Shown here: in pieces, positions 1 through 8,557 of the stretch
Layout: each line of letters begins with the position of its first letter
Position numbering within the stretch: position 1 is the stretch's first letter
Assembly (NCBI RefSeq): GCF_000739635.1
Contig: NZ_BATQ01000147.1
Span: forward strand, 1 to 64,000
DNA from: Verrucomicrobium sp. BvORR034
Lineage (GTDB): Bacteria > Verrucomicrobiota > Verrucomicrobiia > Verrucomicrobiales > Verrucomicrobiaceae
Length of the DNA stretch: 64,000 bases
Direction of reading: 5' to 3'
Translations under genes and position numbers: made by a program
Notes under the pieces: model-generated
Database searches by the model: none
The model's input: only the letters and a program-made list of their open reading frames with translations
Told to the model about the DNA's origin: nothing

Positions 1-2
1 TT

Positions 3-149
3 CTAGTCGGACTTCGTGTACAAATCGAGATTCGCCATGGGAATCCTTTGGTCGTCAAGGCACAGGACCAGGGATTCAAGCCGCTCCTTGATGCGGACAG
101 CATCAGCTTCCCGATAACACTCGATCACAAGACTGAAGTACATGGCCAT
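3..149 (-). CDS. possible small protein of unknown function
   Basis: A 48-residue reading frame (starting MAMYFSLVIE) ends at a TAG close to the window edge. The composition looks protein-like: a hydrophobic start followed by an amphipathic helix with the pattern EADAVRIKERLESL. The frame stays open upstream to about position 296, so the true start could be earlier. I do not recognise a family. No signal peptide or known motif is visible. It could be a genuine short gene, the 3' end of a decayed gene, or chance. Confidence 0.25.
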   Translation of the reverse strand: MAMYFSLVIECYREADAVRIKERLESLVLCLDDQRIPMANLDLYTKSD

Positions 150-629
150 AGTAGCGCACAGTGGTTGGATATCATGAGTATCGGCAATCCCTTCCCGAAG
201 ACAAGAGCCGCTATCACAGATGGAGGTCAAAGACATCTCCACCCAACGCCCTGTGTAAACCGATCCCCGCAAGGGATCTGTACCTTGGGTATCCACAGCC
301 GGAATACTCAGGTGTGAAGGCCCAAGACGCCAGCTTCTGCCTCACCGCCACCAACACCTCCATGACATTCCAAACGAGGCACCCTGCATTCAAGATCCAA
401 GTCCCACGAAGACACTTACAACTTCCTGAACCGAACAATACCTGGAGTTCCCATTCCACATGGATCCATATTGACATCGAAAAGAGAAGGCCGGCGTCAC
501 CTTTGATCCCACAGACTCCCCACATGAAACCTCCTTCACCCACACCCGCCCCTCTCCACTTCCGAAAGATCCCCGTCCTCCCCGCCGTTCGTCTCAGCCT
601 GCCGCCCATTTTCACGGCGGCGTCCTGCC
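150..629. other. intergenic stretch without a convincing gene
   Basis: About 480 bases precede the first secreted esterase. Several frames are open here on both strands, but their translations are Pro/Arg/His-rich and look like chance frames in GC-rich DNA. No tRNA, clear terminator or strong promoter is seen. It presumably holds the promoter of the esterase that starts at 630. Confidence 0.4.
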
Positions 630-1676
630 ATGACCTTCCGCGCCTTCTCCCACTCTTTCTCCCGCACCCGTCTTCATGTTGCCCTGCCGCTGATCCTGGC
701 GACAGCCGCGCTCCCCCTCTCACTTTCCGCCGCTCCGCAGGATGACCAATACGTCCTAGGGCCGGATTCCCTGGCCCAAGAAGGCGTGCCGCGGGGCAAG
801 GTGATCCCGATGGCCCCCTGGCAATCCAAGATCTTTGAGGGCACGACTCGCGACTGGTGGATCTATGTGCCTGCCCAGTACGACGGCTCCAAGCCCGCCA
901 GTGTGCTGGTGCTGCAGGACGGTGGCGCGTCCAAGGGTGATCCCAAGCAGACCGGCCCAAACAACGCCACCTATGTGCTGGACAACCTGATTCACAAAAA
1001 GCAGTTGCCGGTCACCATCGCCATCTTCATCAGCCCGGGCAACTTCCCCGCGGCCAGTCCGACCGAGAAACCCCGCAGCAACCGCAGCTTCGAGTACGAC
1101 ACACCTTCCGATCAATATGCGCGTTTCCTTCTGGAGGAGATCCTTCCTGAAGTCAGCAAGCAGTACAAACTGACCGATGATCCCGAGCAGCGCGCCATCG
1201 CCGGCGGCAGCAGCGGCGGCATCTGCGCCTTCACCGTGGCCTGGGAGCGGCCTGACGCCTTCCGCAAGGTGATCAGCCACATCGGCAGCTTCACGAACAT
1301 CCGCGGCGGCTACATCTACCCGGCGCTCATCCGCAAGACGAAGCTCGAGGTGGCCAAGAACACTTACCACACACCCGAACTCCAGAAGCTCCTGGAATCC
1401 CGCCGGAAGATCCGCGTGTTCCTCCAGGACGGCAAGAACGACCTGGACAACCAGTTCGGCAACTGGCCCCTGGCCAATCAGGACATGGCCGCTGCGCTCA
1501 AATTTGCCGTCTGGAACTACCAGTTCGTCCTGGGCGAGGGCACCCACAACGGCAAGCACGGTGCTTCTTTATTTCCTGATACTCTGCGCTGGCTCTGGCA
1601 GACGGGTAGTGCAAACACCACCAAGCCAGCGGAGTCCGCGGCCACGACAACAGCAGCACCAGCTCCGGCCAAGTAA
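630..1676 (+). CDS. secreted esterase of the enterochelin-esterase-like / esterase D type
   Basis: A 348-residue exported alpha/beta-hydrolase. The first ~35 residues form a signal peptide ending near SLSAAPQ. The nucleophile elbow reads AGGSSGG (GxSxG type), followed by [12 protein letters not shown]; the candidate acid is in [10 protein letters not shown] and the candidate base in THNGKHG near the C-terminus. The family hydrolyses ester bonds, for example of siderophores or carbohydrate esters; the substrate here is unknown. The ~20-residue Ala/Pro/Thr tail after the catalytic domain looks like a low-complexity extension. A close paralogue starts at 4105, on the other side of the ABC transporter genes. 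The ATG at 630 gives a complete signal peptide. Confidence 0.85.
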   Translation: MTFRAFSHSFSRTRLHVALPLILATAALPLSLSAAPQDDQYVLGPDSLAQEGVPRGKVIPMAPWQSKIFEGTTRDWWIYVPAQYDGSKPASVLVLQDGGASKGDPKQTGPNNATYVLDNLIHKKQLPVTIAIFISPGNFPAASPTEKPRSNRSFEYDTPSDQYARFLLEEILPEVSKQYKLTDDPEQRAIAGGSSGGICAFTVAWERPDAFRKVISHIGSFTNIRGGYIYPALIRKTKLEVAKNTYHTPELQKLLESRRKIRVFLQDGKNDLDNQFGNWPLANQDMAAALKFAVWNYQFVLGEGTHNGKHGASLFPDTLRWLWQTGSANTTKPAESAATTTAAPAPAK

Positions 1677-1711
1677 GCCAGCCGTTTTTCATCCTTGATT
1701 CAGTCATAATG

Positions 1712-1744
1712 ACCGGGCTGTCCTTCATGGGCAGCCCGGTTTTC
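1712..1744 (+). terminator. rho-independent terminator after the first esterase
   Basis: A GC-rich hairpin with arms ACCGGGCTG and CAGCCCGGT is followed by a T-rich run (TTTTCTTT). It sits 36 bases after the esterase stop codon. Confidence 0.8.
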
Positions 1745-1766
1745 TTTGGCCCGCGCTGAGAGCTTA

Positions 1767-1987
1767 GAACCTGTTTGGATAAAAACTCTGGGTGTGTTGC
1801 GAGGCATTTTGAGTCTGGACAAGGCGCGAAGAGGGCGTGAATCGAGATTCACAACCGATGAGCAACGCAGTCCATGCTCAAAAGGACCGCAACCCGGAGG
1901 GGCAGTTCTCAGGCTTGGCGAAGCCGCTTTTATCTCATTCCCTTAATTGAACCTGCCACACCCGGATGTTTTTATCCAAACAGGTTC
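1767..1987. mobile_element. MITE-like element with 20-bp perfect terminal inverted repeats
   Basis: Perfect 20-bp terminal inverted repeats (GAACCTGTTTGGATAAAAAC at 1767-1786 and its reverse complement at 1968-1987) bound a 221-bp element. A second matching block, GGGTGTG/CACACCC, lies just inside. The trinucleotide TTA occurs directly outside both ends (1764-1766 and 1988-1990), consistent with a target-site duplication. No transposase is encoded, and the short internal frames do not look like real genes. It lies between a terminator and the end of the convergent gene at 1998. Non-autonomous transposition by a transposase elsewhere is inferred. Confidence 0.8.
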
Positions 1988-1997
1988 TTAGACTTAC

Positions 1998-2624
1998 TTA
2001 CTTCTTCCCTTCCTCCAGCACATAGCCTGCTGGCACAGCGAAGTCCGTGTCTGGCAGCGGATCGATCTTGGCCTCTTCCAGTGTTGTCGTGGCCGTGGCA
2101 CCGCCCAGATCAATGTGGTTCTTCACCACCATGCCATTGATATCCGTCAGCACATTCGCGCCCCCCATGGCGCTCAGGGTGGCGAGGTCCGCCTTGATGG
2201 CCTCATAATTGGGGTAGTTCTTCGCCACCCAAAGCTTGCTCTTGATCCCGCCGCCAAAATCCCATTCGTGGATCTCGCAATCGTAGGCCCCCACCTTCTC
2301 CGTCTTGCCCGTGCTAAGAGGCCGGTGCATCTTGGCGGCCGCCAGATTTTTGGCGATCTCCACAGCGATGGGACCCGTCTTGTAGTTGGACTTGGTCATC
2401 TTCTTCGTCGGATGAATGAGCACGATCATCTCCCCGGTGGCCGTGTCCACCAAGTTGGTCTGGTCACTCCCGGAGTCGATCCGGATCTTGCTGCCCTTCA
2501 CCTTCATCACCACGGGATTTTTCGCCCCGTGGGCATTGGATTTTTGCACCAGGGTCAGATCCGCCCGTCCCGTGGCGGGCACGATGGAAAGCAGGAGGGC
2601 GACGAAGAAGGAAAGCGGTTTCAT
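1998..2624 (-). CDS. exported DUF4412-like protein
   Basis: A 208-residue protein with a signal peptide (MKPLSFFVALLLSIVPATGRA). The rest is a soluble domain that begins with a LTLVQKSNAHG strand and continues with IRIDSGSDQTNLVDTATGEMI and MTKSNYKTG. This pattern resembles the DUF4412 family of periplasmic proteins of unknown role. The frame stays open upstream, but the ATG at 2624 is the one that gives a normal signal peptide. Its neighbours (MITE-like element downstream, divergent transporter upstream) give no clear functional clue. Confidence 0.6.
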   Translation of the reverse strand: MKPLSFFVALLLSIVPATGRADLTLVQKSNAHGAKNPVVMKVKGSKIRIDSGSDQTNLVDTATGEMIVLIHPTKKMTKSNYKTGPIAVEIAKNLAAAKMHRPLSTGKTEKVGAYDCEIHEWDFGGGIKSKLWVAKNYPNYEAIKADLATLSAMGGANVLTDINGMVVKNHIDLGGATATTTLEEAKIDPLPDTDFAVPAGYVLEEGKK

Positions 2625-2758
2625 GAGAGGGCACGCAAGCAAGTCCGCAATGCGCGACAGGTCAAGGACCATCCCGGAGCGCCCGGGCAGAATTGACAGG
2701 CCCCGCAACGGGCTATAGGGACAGGCCGCCCGGCTCCTTCCGCGAATCCAACTCATTC

Positions 2759-3430
2759 ATGACCCCCGACGACTGGCAGACCCTCTGGCTCACCATCTGG
2801 ACGGCGGCGGCAGCGGTGGCCCTCATCCTGCCCCCGGGGGCCGCGCTCGCCTGGCTGCTGGCGAGGAAGCAATGGCCCGGCAAGACGCTGGCGGAGACCC
2901 TGGTGGCCCTGCCCCTGGTCGTTCCCCCTGTGGCCACGGGACTGGTGCTACTCAAGCTCCTCGGCCGTCGCGGCCCCGTCGGGGGCTGGCTTTACCAAAC
3001 CTTCGGCTGGGAGATCGTCTTTACCTGGAAAGCCGTCGTCGTGGCCCTCGCGGTCATGTCATTCCCCCTGCTGGTCCGCAGCCTGCGCACCGCGTTTGAA
3101 GGGGTCCCCGTGCGTCTGGAGGGCATCGCCCGCACTTTGGGTCGCGGCCCTTGGAACGTCTTCTGGACCGTCACCCTTCCGCTCGCCCGCCGCGGTCTGG
3201 CCGCCGGAGTCGTCCTCTCCTTCGCCCGGGCACTGGGTGAGTTCGGCGCCACCATCATGGTGGCCGGGTACATCTCCGGTAAAACGTCCACCCTTTCCCT
3301 CTCGATCTACCAGCTCGTGCAGACCGGGCAGGACGCCCATGCCATGAAGCTCCTCGGCATCTCCGTCGTACTGGCCTTCACCGCCCTCTGGATCAGCGAA
3401 CTCCTCACCCGCCGGAAACAGCCCTCATGA
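2759..3430 (+). CDS. modB: molybdate-type ABC transporter permease
   Basis: A 223-residue inner-membrane permease with about five to six hydrophobic segments. The EAA loop that contacts the ATPase reads EGIARTLGRGPWNVFWTVTL, and FARALGEFGATIMVAG is typical of ModB/CysT-type permeases. It should form the channel for molybdate or another oxyanion. The ATG at 2759 is preferred over the more upstream open frame because the preceding residues are not conserved-looking. The stop overlaps the next ATG by four bases (ATGA), indicating translational coupling. No periplasmic binding protein gene (modA) is adjacent, which is unusual. Confidence 0.85.
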   Translation: MTPDDWQTLWLTIWTAAAAVALILPPGAALAWLLARKQWPGKTLAETLVALPLVVPPVATGLVLLKLLGRRGPVGGWLYQTFGWEIVFTWKAVVVALAVMSFPLLVRSLRTAFEGVPVRLEGIARTLGRGPWNVFWTVTLPLARRGLAAGVVLSFARALGEFGATIMVAGYISGKTSTLSLSIYQLVQTGQDAHAMKLLGISVVLAFTALWISELLTRRKQPS

Positions 3431-4065
3431 GCCTGGTCCTGGAAAACCTGCGCCTACCCCTGGCTGACTTCGCCCTTGAGGTGAATGTGGAGCTGGCTGC
3501 CCCGGTCACAGGCCTCTTTGGACCTTCAGGCGCGGGCAAGACCTCCCTACTTGAGGTCGTCGCAGGTCTGCGCCGCCCCTCCGCAGGTCGCGTACAACTG
3601 CACGGTCGTGTCCTCGATGACGCCGCGGCCCACCGACACCTGGCCCCAGAGAAGCGTCACGTGGGCTACGTCCCCCAGGATCTCGCCCTCTTCCCGCACC
3701 TTAACGCGCGGGCCAATCTCGAGTTTGGCCACTCCCCAGGCAGTCCCATTTCCAGTGCCAAGGTGGTGGAGATCCTCGAACTCGCCCCGCTTCTGGACCG
3801 TCGGGTCCATCACCTCAGCGGCGGCGAGAAACAACGCGTTGCCCTGGGCCGAGCGCTCCTCGCCTCACCGGCCATCCTGCTCATGGATGAACCTCTCTCC
3901 AGCCTTGATCAAAGGCTGCGTCAACGCGTGCTTCCCTACCTCCAAGCCGTCCGCCGCGAGTTCTCCATCCCCATGATCTATGTCAGCCATGCCCGGGATG
4001 AGATCGAGATGCTCTGCGATGAAGTGCTCGAGATCGCCGGAGGCCAGTGCACGAGGCGATCGTAG
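3427..4065 (+). CDS. modC: molybdate-type ABC transporter ATPase, short form
   Basis: A 212-residue nucleotide-binding subunit. Walker A is GPSGAGKT (about residues 32-39), the Q-loop lies in VGYVPQDLALFPHL, the signature is LSGGEKQRVALGRAL, and Walker B is ILLMDEP followed by LSSLDQ. Typical ModC is about 350 residues with a C-terminal TOBE/MOP domain that senses molybdate; here the protein stops right after the ATPase domain (EVLEIAGGQCTRRS), so that domain is absent. It overlaps modB by four bases. It could be a general oxyanion transporter ATPase; the modC name rests on pairing with a ModB-like permease. Confidence 0.75.
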   Translation: MSLVLENLRLPLADFALEVNVELAAPVTGLFGPSGAGKTSLLEVVAGLRRPSAGRVQLHGRVLDDAAAHRHLAPEKRHVGYVPQDLALFPHLNARANLEFGHSPGSPISSAKVVEILELAPLLDRRVHHLSGGEKQRVALGRALLASPAILLMDEPLSSLDQRLRQRVLPYLQAVRREFSIPMIYVSHARDEIEMLCDEVLEIAGGQCTRRS

Positions 4066-4104
4066 GAAACATTTTCCGCCCGCCGGGCGTTGATAGCAGC
4101 CACC

Positions 4105-4971
4105 ATGCGCATGCGCCTTCCCGTCCTCCTCTCCGCCCTTCTCCTCGCCTCGCAGGCCTCTGCCATCGATGACTACAAGATCGGCGAACTGGCGCTGGAG
4201 AAACCCGGCGTGCCCAAAGGCACTCTTACCCAGATGCCCACGTGGAACTCCAAGGTGTACGCTGGCACCACGCGGGACTGGTGGGTCTATGTGCCCGCCC
4301 AATACACCCCAGAAAAGCCCGCGGCGCTCATGGTGTTTCAGGACGGGCACGACTATGTGAACGCCAAAGGCAACTGGCGCGTGCCCACCGTCCTGGACAA
4401 CCTCATCGCCTCTGGTGCAATGCCGCCCACCATCGGCATCTTCATCAACCCTGGCCATCTGGGCGATCAGAAGCCCCAGAGCGCGTGGAAGTCCAACAAC
4501 CGCGGCAAGGAGTACAACACCCTGGGCAACACGTATTCGAAGTTCCTGCTCGAGGAAATCATCCCCGAAGTGCAGAAGCAGTACAAGCTGGGGGACGATC
4601 CCGAGCAGTGGGCGATCGGCGGAGCCAGCAGCGGGGCGATCTGCGCCTTCACCGTCGCCTGGGAGCGCCCCGACAAATTCCGCAAGGTCTTCTCCACGAT
4701 TGGCAGCTATGTGGACCTCGCCGGTGGCCATGCCTACCCCTACCTGATCCGCGTCACCGAGCGCAAACCCCTGCGCATCTTCCTCCAGGATGGGGCCAAT
4801 GATCTGGACAATCCCTATGGCAACTGGCCCCTGGCCAATCAGATGATGTTTGCCTCTCTCACCTTCATGAAGTACGACGTGAAGTTCGAGTACGGCGACG
4901 GGCAGCACAACAGCAAGCACGGCGGCTCCATCTTCCCGGAGGCCATGAAGTGGCTCTGGCGCAAGCAGTAG
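4105..4971 (+). CDS. secreted esterase, paralogue of the gene at 630
   Basis: A 288-residue exported alpha/beta-hydrolase with signal peptide MRMRLPVLLSALLLASQASA. It shares long blocks with the esterase at 630: [53 protein letters not shown] and [11 protein letters not shown]. The nucleophile Ser lies in GASSGA, the likely acid in LQDGANDLDN and the likely base in GQHNSKHGG. It lacks the low-complexity tail of its paralogue. An in-frame TTG at 4090 exists, but the ATG at 4105 gives the better signal peptide. It starts 39 bases after modC, so it may be cotranscribed with the transporter. Confidence 0.85.
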   Translation: MRMRLPVLLSALLLASQASAIDDYKIGELALEKPGVPKGTLTQMPTWNSKVYAGTTRDWWVYVPAQYTPEKPAALMVFQDGHDYVNAKGNWRVPTVLDNLIASGAMPPTIGIFINPGHLGDQKPQSAWKSNNRGKEYNTLGNTYSKFLLEEIIPEVQKQYKLGDDPEQWAIGGASSGAICAFTVAWERPDKFRKVFSTIGSYVDLAGGHAYPYLIRVTERKPLRIFLQDGANDLDNPYGNWPLANQMMFASLTFMKYDVKFEYGDGQHNSKHGGSIFPEAMKWLWRKQ

Positions 4972-5018
4972 CCGCTTTGCCCGCTCCCCATCTCCCGTCC
5001 TCATCTTCCCAAGGCTTT

Positions 5019-5927
5019 ATGAAACAATTTCTCGTCGCCGCCCTGCTGCTTTCCCCGATTGCGGGACTGGCCGCCCAGGACACCTCCCTTCATGACAACC
5101 TTCTCCCCGGCCAAGACTGGCAGGAGGCGGTCACGGGCTATGCCTTCACCGATGGCCTGGCCACCGACACCGCGGGCAATCTCCTCTTCACCGATGTGAA
5201 GGCTGGCAAGGGCATCTATCAGCTCGGCCAGGATGGCAAAGTCAGCCTCCTTGTCGACAACCAGCCCGGCATCAGCGGCCTGGCCGCGGGCCCGGAAGGC
5301 CGCCTCTACGCCTGCCAGAACAAGGCTGGCAAGGTCGTGGTCTTTGAGAAGGACGGCACCGTCAAGGAGCTGGTCAAGGATGTGAAGCCCAACGACCTGA
5401 TCGTCACTTCCAGAGGGTACGTCTACTTCACTGAAACTCCCACGAAGCGCATCCACTGCATCACGCCCGACGGCAAGACCTTCGTGGCGGACGAAGGCCA
5501 CGTGCTCCGGCCCAACGGCATCACCCTCTCCGCCGATCAGAACACGCTGGCCGTGTCTGAGCATGGCGGCAGCAAGGTCTGGGCCTGGCAGATCCAGGCA
5601 GATGGCACGCTCAAGGGCGGGGCTCCGTACATGACAATGCTCGTCTCGCCCAACAACGCCAAGGGCGAAGCTCTGGGGGACGGGGCCACCACCGATGAGA
5701 AAGGCCGCTACTACGTCACCACCGAGCTCGGCATTCAGGTGTTCGATGCCATGGGCCGCCTCTCCGGCACCATCGCTCCGCCCTACCCAGGGGCCAAGAT
5801 TGTCAGTGTGGAGTTTGCCGGCCCTGGCCGGGACTGGCTCTTCGTCTGCGCCGGGGACAAGATCTACAAACGCAAGACCAACACCCGCGCCGCGTGGATC
5901 ACCGCCCCCGCCAGTGGCAAGCCCTAG
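5019..5927 (+). CDS. secreted SMP-30/gluconolactonase-like beta-propeller
   Basis: A 302-residue exported protein with signal peptide MKQFLVAALLLSPIAGLAAQ. Repeated strand motifs (FTDGLATDTAGNLLFTDVKAG, LAAGPEGRLYACQN, NGITLSADQNTLAVSEHG, GDGATTDEKGRYYVTTELG) match the SMP-30/gluconolaconase/LRE six-bladed propeller. This family usually hydrolyses sugar lactones and needs a divalent metal. It follows the esterase by 47 bases and may share its transcript, which would fit a small sugar-ester or lactone catabolic set. Substrate unknown. Confidence 0.85.
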   Translation: MKQFLVAALLLSPIAGLAAQDTSLHDNLLPGQDWQEAVTGYAFTDGLATDTAGNLLFTDVKAGKGIYQLGQDGKVSLLVDNQPGISGLAAGPEGRLYACQNKAGKVVVFEKDGTVKELVKDVKPNDLIVTSRGYVYFTETPTKRIHCITPDGKTFVADEGHVLRPNGITLSADQNTLAVSEHGGSKVWAWQIQADGTLKGGAPYMTMLVSPNNAKGEALGDGATTDEKGRYYVTTELGIQVFDAMGRLSGTIAPPYPGAKIVSVEFAGPGRDWLFVCAGDKIYKRKTNTRAAWITAPASGKP

Positions 5928-6024
5928 CAGGGACCTCACCGGGGTGCATTATTTCATCGACTTTCAGCAGCAGCCCTGACAATCCGCACTTGCGTTTTGT
6001 CCTTGCTTGCGTTGTTCTTGGAGC

Positions 6025-7764
6025 ATGACGTCATTCTGGCAGCGATTCCCGCCGCCGCTCCGCATCAGCATCCCACTGCTGATGCTGGTCTTCAGTCTCG
6101 GGTTTGTTACGTTCAACACGTGGTTGCTTCTCCGGAGTGATCTGCGCATTGCGGAGGACCGGGTCATCGATCAAGCGGAGCGGACCGCAGCGCGTCTGGC
6201 GGAGATGGTCTCCTCCCGGCAGGGCACCAATGAGACCGACCTCAAGCGGGAGCTGGCCTTCCTGGGGCGGGATCCTCGCGTACACTGGGCCGTCATCTGC
6301 AATCAAGACCAAACCATCGTCTTCAGCACCCAGGAAGGCTGGCTGGGTCAACCCGCCACCTCCAGCCTGCCTCCACAGGCGATGGCGTTGGCTCTCCGCG
6401 CGGCCCGCGACCGCGCCCCCGCCTTCAGCACCGATCACAAACAGGCCGCCTACGCCGTGCGCCCGCTGCCCAGTGAGTCGGACGATCCCCTCCAGTGGCT
6501 CGTGATCGTGGAGCATGACCTCACCAAAGCGGTCGCCATTGCCTACCGCAGCGCCCGCAGCCAGGGCCTGGTCTCCGCCGGTGTGCATGCCGCGGCCTGC
6601 TTGCTCCTGTGGCTGGGGCTGCACCAGTTCTTCACCCGGCGCACCCGCCAGTTGCTCGAGAATGCCCGCATCACAGAGGCCGGCACCGCCCTGCCCGAGC
6701 CCCTCTCCGGTGGAGATGAGTTCGCCGAGCTGAGCCGCGCCCTGCGGGAGAACCAGGACCGCTTCCACCAGCTTGCCGACAACGTCGGGGACCTCTTCTT
6801 CATCTTCACCCGGGACCGGAAAGTCATCTACGTGAACCCCGCCTATGAGACCATGTGGGGCCGCAGCATCCAGCGGCTCATGGAGGACCCGGAAAGCTGG
6901 AAGGACTACGTGCTGGAGGAGTATGTAGAGCTGCTGGACCACTCCATGGACCCCCTCATGAATGGGGCCGCCATGACCCAGTGCGAGTACCGCATCCGCC
7001 ACCCCGATGGCTCCATCCGCTGGATTGAGGGCCGCCTCTTCCCGGTCAAGAACGCCGCGGGCGAGGTGTATCGCATCGCCGCCCTCTGTCGTGACGTCAC
7101 GGATCGCAAGGCCTCGGAGCAACAAATGCTCAATGTGAGCGAGCGCGAGCGGCGCAACATCGGGCACGATCTGCATGACGATCTCTGCCAGCGGCTGGCC
7201 GCCATCAAGCTCAAGTGCGAGCTCTTCACCGACCGTCTCCGCCGCCAGTTGCCCCCGAATCTGGCCCAGGCGTCAGAAATCAGCAGCCAGATCGCGGAGG
7301 CCACCTCCGTGTGCCGGAACATCGCCCGCGGCCTGGCTCCGGTGGACCTGGAAGGCGACGGTCTCATGGGAGCCCTCGGCAAGCTCACGAAGAACGTCGA
7401 GTCCATGTATGAAATCCCGTGCTTCTTTTATTGTCCGCATTCTGTGATGGTGGACAACCCCAACGCTGCGGTAAACTTATACCGGATAGCACAGGAACTT
7501 GTTAACAACGCCGCCCGCCATGGCAATGCCACCCGAATCGACATCCGCCTCGAAATGAACACCGAATCCGTGAGAATCGAGGTTTTGAATGACGGAGTGG
7601 AATTCCGAGACACCCCGGAGAATAGAACCGGCATGGGTTTAAAAATTATCCATTATCGCGTCAATGCGATCGGGGCAAACGTACGCATTTCTCCGCGCAA
7701 AGACGGAATCCGGGGCACCGCCGCTGTGGTCATCGCCTCCCATTCCACCTGCAATCCCAACTAA
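6025..7764 (+). CDS. membrane histidine kinase of the NarX/UhpB type with a PAS domain
   Basis: A 579-residue sensor kinase. A first membrane segment lies at about residues 10-32, then a ~150-residue periplasmic sensor region, a second membrane segment near 185-205, a PAS domain (from about 245, with IFTRDRKVIYVNPAYETMWG) and a PAC-like block, then a HisKA_3 dimerisation helix with the phosphoacceptor His in NIGHDLHDD (His381) and a HATPase_c domain (IAQELVNNAARHG; GMGLKIIHYR). It phosphorylates the adjacent response regulator. A TTG at 6007 is in frame; the ATG at 6025 is preferred. Its stop overlaps the regulator's start by one base. The signal sensed is unknown. Confidence 0.9.
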   Translation: MTSFWQRFPPPLRISIPLLMLVFSLGFVTFNTWLLLRSDLRIAEDRVIDQAERTAARLAEMVSSRQGTNETDLKRELAFLGRDPRVHWAVICNQDQTIVFSTQEGWLGQPATSSLPPQAMALALRAARDRAPAFSTDHKQAAYAVRPLPSESDDPLQWLVIVEHDLTKAVAIAYRSARSQGLVSAGVHAAACLLLWLGLHQFFTRRTRQLLENARITEAGTALPEPLSGGDEFAELSRALRENQDRFHQLADNVGDLFFIFTRDRKVIYVNPAYETMWGRSIQRLMEDPESWKDYVLEEYVELLDHSMDPLMNGAAMTQCEYRIRHPDGSIRWIEGRLFPVKNAAGEVYRIAALCRDVTDRKASEQQMLNVSERERRNIGHDLHDDLCQRLAAIKLKCELFTDRLRRQLPPNLAQASEISSQIAEATSVCRNIARGLAPVDLEGDGLMGALGKLTKNVESMYEIPCFFYCPHSVMVDNPNAAVNLYRIAQELVNNAARHGNATRIDIRLEMNTESVRIEVLNDGVEFRDTPENRTGMGLKIIHYRVNAIGANVRISPRKDGIRGTAAVVIASHSTCNPN

Positions 7765-8471
7765 TGACCGCCATGAGCAAGCCAAACACCGACCCTGACG
7801 ACCCCCACTCCGACAAGAAAAAGATCGCCTTCGTGGACGATCACACCATGCTGCGAGACGGGCTGCAGAAGCTGGTGGAGAGCCAGCCAGACCTCTGTTG
7901 CTACTGGACAGCCAGCAACACGCAGGACGCGCTGCAGCAGCTGGAGCAGGGCAAGCCGGACATGCTGGCGGTGGACATCTCCCTGCCGGGACGCAACGGC
8001 CTGGAGCTCATCAAAGACGCCCTCGCCCTCCATCCCGACCTGCCCATCCTCGTCATCTCCATGCATGACGAGAGCTTTTACGCCCAGCGCGTGCTGAAGG
8101 CGGGAGCCCGCGGCTATGTCATGAAGGACGCGGAGAGCACCACCCTCCTCCAGGCCATCCGCAATGTCCTGGAAGGCGGCCGCTACGTCAGCCCGGCCAT
8201 GAGCGCCCAGATCATGGAGGCCTTCTCCGGTCGTGGTGCCGCCCGCCCCGTGGATGGCGTGCAGCGCCTCAGCGATCGCGAGTTCGAGGTCTTCCAGCTC
8301 ATCAGTGAGGGCAAAAGCACCCAGCAGATTGGCGATGCCCTGAACATCAGCGTCAAGACAGTGGAAGTGCACCGCGCCCACATCCGCGAAAAGCTCAAGC
8401 TGGAAGACGGTGCCTCCGTGCTCCGCTACGCCGTGCGCTGGGCAGAGCGTCAAAAGCTCGGCACCGATTAG
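7764..8471 (+). CDS. NarL/FixJ-family (LuxR-type) response regulator
   Basis: A 235-residue two-domain regulator. The receiver domain has the acidic pair in AFVDDHTML, the phosphoacceptor Asp71 in LAVDISLPGRNG and the conserved Lys in GYVMKDAE. The C-terminal GerE/LuxR helix-turn-helix reads LSDREFEVFQLISEGKST followed by ALNISVKTVEVHRAHI. It is translationally coupled to the kinase (TAATG overlap; a second ATG four codons in could also start it). Target genes are not evident in the window. Confidence 0.92.
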   Translation: MTAMSKPNTDPDDPHSDKKKIAFVDDHTMLRDGLQKLVESQPDLCCYWTASNTQDALQQLEQGKPDMLAVDISLPGRNGLELIKDALALHPDLPILVISMHDESFYAQRVLKAGARGYVMKDAESTTLLQAIRNVLEGGRYVSPAMSAQIMEAFSGRGAARPVDGVQRLSDREFEVFQLISEGKSTQQIGDALNISVKTVEVHRAHIREKLKLEDGASVLRYAVRWAERQKLGTD

Positions 8472-8480
8472 AATCCCGGT

Positions 8481-8512
8481 GGCTCTGTCTGGATAGTTGG
8501 CTGGACAGAGCC
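8481..8512 (+). terminator. possible terminator after the two-component pair
   Basis: A 9-bp stem (GGCTCTGTC / GACAGAGCC) with a 14-base loop lies 10 bases after the regulator stop. The following bases, GCTCTTGCT, are only weakly T-rich, so termination may be partial. It also separates the pair from the convergent gene at 8558. Confidence 0.45.
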
Positions 8513-8557
8513 GCTCTTGCTACTTGATCTCCGCTCCAGCTATTTCAAATCCCCCCG

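Noticed and set aside
1746-1946. Short open frame inside the MITE-like element
   Set aside because: It spans the element's left boundary, has no motif, and does not resemble a transposase.
3865-5004. Long open frame on the minus strand (379 codons)
   Set aside because: It lies opposite the modC and esterase genes, which have clear motifs; its translation is His/Gly/Asp-rich and resembles an antisense shadow of GC-rich coding DNA.
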